NCBI RefSeq assembly: GCF_000346465.2
Contig: NC_034014.1
Span: forward strand, 6,516,507 to 6,580,506
Direction: 5' to 3'
Source of the DNA: Prunus persica
Lineage: Eukaryota > Streptophyta > Magnoliopsida > Rosales > Rosaceae
DNA length: 64,000 nucleotides
The position numbers and the translations under genes were made by a program. A model generated the notes under the pieces. It made no database searches. It was not told where the DNA came from and saw only the letters and a program-made list of their open reading frames with translations. This document shows positions 56,826-64,000 of the stretch, piece by piece. Each line of letters begins with the position of its first letter. The stretch's first letter is position 1.

Positions 56826-57576
56826 TTTATTCTAAGTTTACGTCAGAGGTACAATGTATATACCATAGGTCGCTACGTTACTCGTAGCGTGGAAAAAAAC
56901 AAAGAAAGGGAAAAAAAAAAAAAAAGAAGAAAGAAAAGTTAAACATCATGTTAGTTCTCTTGTTTAAAGTTTTGAGCTGTTTATCTCAAAACAAAATAAA
57001 ACAAAAAAAGTTTTGAGCTGTTATAGGGGTTCCCAGGTGGAGTATGACCTTTGGAGTAAGTGTTGTCCAGAACAATAATATACAAAGAAATCCAATCATT
57101 CTGATTTTCAATTATTGATTGAGTTTGGTGATTGAACTTCACGCAAAGAAATAACTTCTCTTATGTGACCCAACTAATCATATTTGGGTTATTTTGGTCA
57201 TAATGGGCTTGACAATTTGTGAGCCTTTACGTTTGAAGACCGTGCATTTAGTCAAGTCGAGTTTCTCTACATCTAGATCGTTTTGAAATTTCGTTTTAAA
57301 TTTTATGTATTTTTTATTTTTGTTTCTTTTAAATTCATTATATATTTTTATGTTATTTGGCCATATGGGGTAAAAATTTTGTCCATGTCAGCAAAGAACG
57401 AACACATAAGTGCCACCTAGGCAAACTTAACCCTAACTAATTAATTAATTAATTAGTAGAGTTATTTTGGCCAAGTACGCCTCACCCTCAACCCTAAACC
57501 GTCGATCAACTCATTCTAAAGCCTTAGGATCCAACGCAACCCTCTGGGCTCTTCACCTTCAAGCTTCAATTTTGCA
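56826..57576. other. 3' flank of the hydrolase gene
   Basis: Contains poly-A rich segments (56,895-56,940) and an ATTAATTAATTA run near 57,440. No gene is seen. Confidence 0.5.
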
Positions 57577-57579
57577 TTA

Positions 57580-59734
57580 GAGCACTTCCACCCCAAAGGG
57601 CAAGGACAAGGTAAAGGCAAGGCAAGGTTTGTCACTATTCATGTGAATAGTGGCAGCCCTTACCTTTTTTGTTTCCACCCCAAAGGGTAAGGGCAAGGGC
57701 AAGGGCAAGGGCAAGGGCAATTACTATTAACTTTAATTTATTTTCTATTTTTTATACTTAAATCATTAATTTTCATAAGATTTTTGGTTGCTATGTGTCA
57801 CTATTTATTATAAAATTCTCATTTCAAATTTTAGATAAAATTTTCGGATAAGATTTTCAGATTAAATTTTCAAATAAGATTTTAAGTTGCCACCTGTCTA
57901 TATTTATGATAAAATTTACACCTCACTCATTATACAATTGAAATACCTACTCACTCATCATACAATTGAAATACTCCCGGTCCTCAAAGTCCAACATAAT
58001 CAAGTACAAGGACGACTCAATTATTGGCGGAGGCGGTTCCACCGGATCACGACGTGGGGGAGTATTTTCCTTCGGAGAATGTAATAGTGCCATTATTTCT
58101 GACACGGAATGCACCACTGGAAACGTTTGCTGGTATTGTTCACTTGAGAAGCCATGTGTAATGGTTTTCCCCTTTTTTGTTTTGCCTTGAATAATCTATT
58201 AAAAAAATGAAATTGGAAATGCAAGAAATAATATATATATATATCTATATATATAAAGCAAAAGGCAGAGAATGGTGAAACATTCAAAATGTCAGAAAAT
58301 GTCATTGGTTAATGAAATTATTAAGAATTGAAATTATTAATTAAATGATGATAATATGGTAAATTTACATTTTTTCATATTAAAAAATTAAAATTAAAAA
58401 TAAAATCAAATAATAGATTCTACTTTTATGGAACATTTACCCATGTTATCTTTTCTTAATTCTAAAAATAAAATAAATAAATAAAAAGAAAACCAATTGG
58501 CACATGTGTGAGCACGTGCTAAGAGGCTAGTATATCTATATATATAAAGCAAAAGGCAGAGAATGGTGAAACATTCAAAATACCAGTTGGTTAATGCAAA
58601 CATTAAGAATTAAAATTATTAATTAAATGAGGATAATATGGAAAATTCATAATTTTTCATATTAAAAAAATTAAAATTAAAAGAAAATTCAGATAATGGA
58701 TCATATTTTTATGGAACACAACTATCCATTATCTTTTTTAATTCTAAAATAAATTTAAATTTTTTTTAAAAAAACCTCTCGCAGGCGCAGAAGCGCGTGC
58801 AGAGAGGCTAGTATATATAAAGCAAAAGGCAGAGAATGATGAAACATTCAAAATACCATAAAATGTCCTTGGTTAATTCAAACATTAAGAATTAAAATTA
58901 TTAATTAAATTAGGATAATATGGTAAATTCACTTTTTTCATATTAAAAAAATAAAATTAAAAACAAAATCAAATAATAACTCCTACTTTTATGGAACATA
59001 ACTACCCATATTATCTTTTCTTTATTCAAAAAATAAAATAAAAAAGGAAAAAAAAAACCAATTGGCACATGTGTGAGCGTGTGCCAAGAGGCTAGTATAA
59101 ACATTAAATTGAATGAAATGGCCATTTTTATTTTTATTTTACCTCATTGTCAAGATTTTGACTGCTTCGAATGTTTGTGCACGACCTTCCGACTTCGATG
59201 GAAGAGGCCATTTGGATTTTTACACAAATAAAATTTTATAGTAGAAATTTTGGTGTGGAAAGTGAAAAATATTGGAAGGAGATGAATTTGTATGAATATT
59301 TGGTGTGGAAAGTAAATAATATAGGTAGGTATTTGAAGAAAAAAAAATTCAGAATTTTTTTACAATTTTTACAATTTTTCATAGCCAAAAAATGGACAGC
59401 CGTTGGATTGGATAAGATTTTTTCATTGAAGGCTCTAGGAGAAGCCACATGGCTTGTAGCCATTGGTTTTTGGCAGCTGTGGGTCAGCGTTGACGTTAGC
59501 TCAAGAAATTCAAATTTTTTTTTCCATTCCACGCACCAATAATAAAAAAAAATTTGATTTCAGCCGTTGACGTCAGCAGCCTTCGGGCAATAGCCCAAGC
59601 AATTCTTACTCGTGGGCTTACTCGGGCTGGTGGGTCCCACTCTTTGCCCGGGCTGGATCTTGCACGCTGGATGTTTTTTTTTTGGACATGGGGCTCCCTT
59701 TTGCTTGCCTTTGCCCCTTGCGGTGGAACTAGCC
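57580..59734. mobile_element. Probable non-autonomous PIF/Harbinger-type element, 2.16 kb
   Basis: The left end GAGCACTTCCACCCC, followed by AAGGGCAAGG repeats, mirrors the right end CTTTGCCCCTTGCGGTGGAA plus CTAGCC imperfectly (9 of 13 terminal bases). Both are flanked by TTA (57,577-57,579 and 59,735-59,737), the PIF/Harbinger target. The inside has no transposase. It contains subterminal (AAGGGC)n at 57,688-57,718 and three tandem Helitron-like units at 58,244-59,095. Terminus assignment is by eye, and the 39.76-kb fragment supports the left end. Confidence 0.5.
58244..59095 (+). mobile_element. Three tandem Helitron-like units (about 287, 277 and 284 bp)
   Basis: Each unit begins TATATATAAAGCAAAAGGCA (the first two with TC at 58,244 and 58,535). 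Each ends in CTAG preceded by a short hairpin 6-8 bp upstream: GGCACATG..CACGTGC, GGCGCAGAAGCGC and GGCACA..TGTGCC. This 5' TC, 3' hairpin plus CTRR layout is the Helitron signature. Units are 58,244-58,530, 58,535-58,811 and about 58,812-59,095, head to tail. Interiors are AT-rich and non-coding. Confidence 0.65.
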
Positions 59735-59737
59735 TTA

Positions 59738-60574
59738 GAGCTCTGGTTTCTTGGCGTAGCGGAAGCAGAAAAAATATATGAAAATATGGATTAAAACAGA
59801 AGGAAGAGTCGGCGTAGGTGTGATCCGAGAGCGGGCATGAAAGTCGTATTAGCGACCGCCATTACTATGCACGAAGATATCTTCAAGGCAACCATGGATA
59901 TCTGGATAAAGGTTTGAGCTTTGCTTTGATTGGATTTCTAAGTTCGAGAATTCATAGGCGTAAACTCAAATGTCTCAAATGTCTGTGGAAGCATGAACCT
60001 CTTCGGCGACAACCACTCTCCTCCAGCGAGGTGAGGTGGCTGACCAAGTTGGATGAGTGAGTTAGCTGACCACCAGTTTGGGTGGGGCAGTGGTGGCTCT
60101 TGGTTTTTGTTTTTATTTTATTTTTTTATAATTGGTTTTAGTTTTTATTTTATTTTTTATAATTGGTTTTTGTTTTTATTTTATTTTTTATAATTGGTTT
60201 TGGTTTTTATTTTTTTTATAATTGGTTTTTGTTTTTAGATTAATTTTATTAAAATGGTTAACATAGAAGGGACAAGTGTCAAGAAAGTAGATAAGTAAGA
60301 GGGAGGTACAGGGAAAAGGAAAACAGGAAAATTGGACTATAGAGCACCTCTCTCTCCCCTGAACCCGGTCGCCGCTTGTTCCTACTTCCAAGGTTTATAA
60401 CACACAAAACCCAGTGCAGCAACCTCCAGAAACTGTTGACCAAAAAAAAAAAAAAAAAAAAAAACCTCCAGAGCCCGCCGTGTGTCTCTTCCCCTTGGTG
60501 ACTCACCCACATTCTCTCTCTCTCTCATATAAAAATACAAGCGTAGAGGGTTGCACGTCGACAGTAGCAATTGA
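59738..60574. other. Upstream region of the tRNA ligase gene
   Basis: No other gene is seen. 60,105-60,235 has four imperfect ~37-bp repeats of TTTTATTTTTTATAATTGGT. A (A)22 run lies at 60,443-60,464 and a CT-rich stretch at 60,516-60,527, probably in the 5' leader. Confidence 0.55.
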
Positions 60575-63500
60575 ATGTGGGCGTCACAGAAAATCATCCA
60601 TGCTCTCGCTCTCCCTCCTGCCTTCTCGTCTTCGTCTCCAGCCCTCGTTTCCGGAACCTTCCTCTTCCTCAGGTCCTCCTCTCCTTCGTACGCATACACA
60701 GCCAAACCTCGTTTTCTCTCGCTCTCTTTCTCCTCTTCCATTTCTCCCTCGCATTCAACCATGCCTTACAACCAGGTACCAATTTTTTTCTTCCAATTTT
60801 ACGCTGTTTTTTTATTCTACCAGCGATCATTTTCTGTGTTTTCGAAGCTCGTTATTTGTTTATATAATGCGGAGCAATGTGATTTTAATTGATTGGTGAT
60901 GGTTTCGCTTGTTGATCGTCGTCTCAGTGGTTTATTGTCCCAAAGTTTGGTTGGAAATCAATTAATTTCTGTTTGTGATTTCAATTTAGTTTTAATTTTG
61001 AACGGTGTTGTTTTTGTAGATGATGATCATTTGCTAATTATGGCTGAATTTAGCTTTGTAATTCCATGTGGTATTTAGGCACTGTATGGTTACTTCTTAA
61101 TATGATGTTAGTTTCAGTGAAAACTAGGTTAGTTTCCCTATGTCAATATGAGGTAGTCTTGTATAGCCTAGTAGTATAGAAATTACATATGTATGCATGC
61201 ATGTCTTTGTGTGGTGCACATGGGTGATGTGTGCATATCTTAATGTGGTCTGGTTGCAATTTAGAAGTTAAATTCACATGGCTCCTGATGAAGCCAAGAG
61301 CCTTACAGGCTTACTGCAATGTGATTAAGAGAGAGGATACTGTAATTTTGTTTACTTTAGTTCAGCTTTCCTAGAGTTAATGGTATGATTGAGATGTTTG
61401 GTCTGCTTTCCAGAGAAGGGGCGGGCTTAGAGAACAAAAGTGGACAGAAAAACAAAAGACTGACAGCCAACCAACCTCCACAGGGGATTCATCAGCGGCT
61501 GCTATGGAAGTTGCCACAAACAGAGTTGGTGGATTGAGTCTCAGTGGAAGCAGTGGGCAGACCAATGCTTCAGTTAAACCCATACAGTTTGGGAAGGTCC
61601 AGTCCGTAAATCAGGGTCCAGCCCAAGGTCAGAAAGGAATCTGGATTCCTAAATCATATTCGACAGTCAGTGGAGCTAAGACAATAGAAGTTGAAGCACC
61701 TGTTGATAAAAGTACAGTTGGAATCCCGGGCAATGGAGCTGGACAAGCAGCAGATAAAAAAACCAGTGTTGGTTTAAGTAAGTTATTCAAGGGTGACCTG
61801 TTGGAAAATTTTACTGTGGACAACTCCACATATGCTCAGGTGCAAGTGCGCGCTACTTTCTATCCCAAATTTGAAAATGAGAAGTCAGATCAGGAGGTAC
61901 ATTTTTGTCTTCATGCTTTTCCAATTTCAAACTTTCCATCCAATTTGCGTCTCTTGTATGGGAATAACCATGCTTAAGGCTATCTCGAACAATGATGTCG
62001 TGTTCATTGGATCATCTCATATAGCCAAGAGAAACAAACAGCAATCTGGTCATCTTTTTATAGAATGATGTGATTCGATTGCTACTTGCCTTTACATAAT
62101 GATTAGACTATCTATTTTTTCTTGGATCATACCTGAATGCTTGTCTGGTTAATCTGTCTTTGTTCAGATAAGGACAAGGATGATAGAGATGGTATCTAAT
62201 GGCTTGGCTACCTTGGAGGTAAGGGGTTTTTATGAATTCTTTGTTTTACTTGCAAAAATTGCATTTCTTTCTTTTTGCATGGAAATTTCATCTGTTGGCT
62301 TTCATGTTAACAATAATTCTTGTTCTCTCCGAAGTGTTGGGGAGCCTCCAGTTGCTTATGCTTGCTTAAATTTACAGTTTTCTAGTTGATTCATCCTAAT
62401 TTTGATGCCATTTTCCTTTTCTTTTTTTTTAATCTGAAGAATGATCCTTTTTGCAGGTTTCACTTAAACACTCTGGGTCTCTTTTTATGTACGCTGGTAA
62501 TAAGGGTGGGGCATATGCCAAAAACAGCTTTGGGAATATGTACGCACGAGACGACCATTTCTTCCGTCCTTTTTATTTTATTTTAATTGCTCAATCCAAT
62601 CAATGAAAGAAAAGATCAATGAATGGCCATGCATGTTAAACATCTTGGGGTTATGAGTGGTACACTTGTGTAGCCCATCCTTGTTGCTTGTTATTAGTAG
62701 CTGATTTTCTAACATATCTTGAAGAAGTGGGAATGATATGTGCAGTGCACAGCAAAAGGGACATGAATTTCTTAAATATAATTGTTCTATTGCTTAATGT
62801 CCTCAAATTGGAGGTATACTTCAATTAATCTGATTACCGGGCAAGTTCTGGAACCACTTTGGGAGAACATTTCTGATTGATGGAAACATGTTCTTGAAAT
62901 TTAATGTGCTGGTTATATCCATTATATATGTATTTCTTGCTTGCTCTGTACTCATTTATATAGGTTCATCATGGTTTGCTGAATATTCTATTTCTACTAC
63001 AGATATACTGCTGTAGGTGTATTTGTTCTTGGACGGATGTTTCAGGAGGCATGGGGACGTGAAGCAGCAAAAATGCAAGCAGAGTTCAATGATTTTCTTG
63101 AGGTGCTGTTCACATGAGAAACCTGATCATAAAGAAAACTGAACTCCATTAAAAGCTATCAAATTCTTCCTCTATGTGCTTTGTTTAGTCAAATCTAAGG
63201 CTGCTTTTGATAGTTCCTAAACAAATTTTATTCTCAAATTCTTAAATAACTCTTCTTGCTCCCTTCCCCTGCCTTCTGGAATCTAACTTTTTTGTTGGTC
63301 ACTCTTTCAGAGGAACCGTGTGTGCATATCAATGGAACTCGTAACTGCTGTTCTAGGAGACCACGGACAGCGCCCTAAGGAAGATTTCGGTATTGAGTCA
63401 TTTAATTAATTCATTTTCCTTTGGTTTTGTTAAAGTACTCTGTAAAGTCAGCATAGAGTTGCCCTCCCCTGGCTCTGCCACTGCATTGTATAATTTGAAC

Positions 63501-63989
63501 TGGTTTACAGATGTACCTTTATTTTGGGGCTAGAGGAGATAATTTTTCTTAATTTTATTTGAGATTTTCACTCAGTATAAATTGTCCTTTATCATCATCT
63601 TCATCATTGTCATTGTTATCACTTTTTTTCTTTGTAGACAACTTTACTTATACTTGGTATTTGACACTTAGATGCTGGTTTTTTTTATTATTTATTTTTA
63701 TAATGGGTTATTGCAATTTCCCTTTTGCAGCCCACTACTGTATCTTTTTGTCTTTCATTTCCATAAAGCATCTCTTGTTGCATATCTTCTTTTTTTTCCT
63801 TAGTTCTTGCAATGCAACATTCTTAGAAAGAACTTCTGCTTATGTGTTTTTTATTTATTAAACAGTTGTAGTGACAGCAGTCACAGATTTGGGCAATGGG
63901 AAGCCAAAGTTCTACGCAACCCCTGAGATAATTGCTTTCTGTAGAAAATGGCGTCTACCGACAAATCATGTATGGCTGTTCTCAACAAG
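60575..63989 (+). CDS. RLG1: tRNA ligase, plant RLG1/RNL type, 5' part (runs off the window)
   Basis: Plant tRNA ligase joins tRNA halves after intron excision (kinase, cyclic phosphodiesterase and adenylyltransferase domains in one chain) and also splices bZIP60 mRNA in the unfolded protein response. Exons seen: 60,575-60,775, 61,414-61,896, 62,168-62,218, 62,457-62,539, 63,003-63,102, 63,311-63,389 and 63,866-63,989, the last followed by GT. These cover the N-terminal part and the start of the ligase domain, including motif I SLKHSGSLFMY with the adenylated Lys (residue 249 from the first ATG), GGAYAKNSFGN, ISMELVTAVLGDHGQRP and RKWRLPTNHVWLFSTR. Two in-frame starts exist. ATG 60,575 adds 62 residues rich in Ser, Ala and Arg (MWASQKIIHALALPPAFSSS) like an organelle transit peptide; ATG 60,761 (MPYNQ) gives a shorter form. 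Confidence 0.93.
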
Positions 63990-64000
63990 GTGACGACCAA

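Overview
This is a plant nuclear genome window: genes have several exons with GT..AG introns, the intergenic DNA is AT-rich, and Ty1/copia retrotransposons, MITE-like DNA elements and tandem repeats fill much of it. The PR-10 (Bet v 1-like) sequences at 31.1-32.5 kb read like the Rosaceae fruit-allergen PR-10s, and look closest, from memory, to the strawberry Fra a 1 type. A Rosaceae genome, perhaps Rosoideae, is my inference.

Layout. 1-3.0 kb: a decayed 5'-truncated copia element with a 313-bp solo LTR nested in it. 3.0-4.5 kb: a dispersed repeat with a second copy at 40.0-41.3 kb. 4.6-10.4 kb: a large tandem array of ~102-bp units, each with a palindromic core, organised into ~2.4-kb superunits. 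10.4-21.6 kb: three incomplete tandem aldo-keto reductase (AKR4C-like) copies, A, B and C. Copy B is split by a young 4.9-kb copia element with near-identical LTRs and a 5-bp target duplication. Two further arrays with the same palindromic core but a ~51-bp period lie directly upstream of copy C (20.46-21.2 kb) and just downstream of its exon 2 (21.85-22.08 kb). 22.2-23.7 kb: a GC-rich minisatellite and a decayed RING/LON (LONRF-like) fragment. 24.4-31.1 kb: a second young but ORF-broken copia element bounded by 1,059-bp direct repeats. It abuts exon 1 of a minus-strand PR-10 gene, which sits head-to-head with a plus-strand PR-10 copy carrying a frameshift.

33.4-36 kb is AT-rich with no gene recognised. 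36.07-39.33 kb is an intact-looking three-exon RBR (RING1-IBR-RING2) ubiquitin ligase gene whose C-terminal tail is an 11-residue tandem repeat. 39.7-49 kb is repeat territory: a MITE fragment, the second copy of the 3-4.5 kb repeat, and a 4.9-kb region bounded by ~270-bp inverted repeats (MULE-like) that encloses a nearly complete copia ORF. 51.2-51.8 kb is a hAT-type MITE with clean 13-bp TIRs and an 8-bp TSD. 52.97-56.83 kb is a six-exon membrane-anchored alpha/beta-hydrolase gene. 57.6-59.7 kb is a probable PIF/Harbinger-type element containing three tandem Helitron-like units. 60.6 kb to the right edge is the 5' part of the plant tRNA ligase gene (RLG1/RNL).

Three genes look functional from sequence alone: the RBR ligase, the hydrolase and tRNA ligase. 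The AKR and PR-10 clusters look like tandem families decaying through insertion and frameshift. The most unusual object is the palindrome-core satellite system. It has two unit lengths in a 1:2 ratio; the longer adds a ~50-bp module with G-box/ABRE and E2F-like sites. The dinucleotide at the palindrome centre is hypervariable while the arms are conserved.
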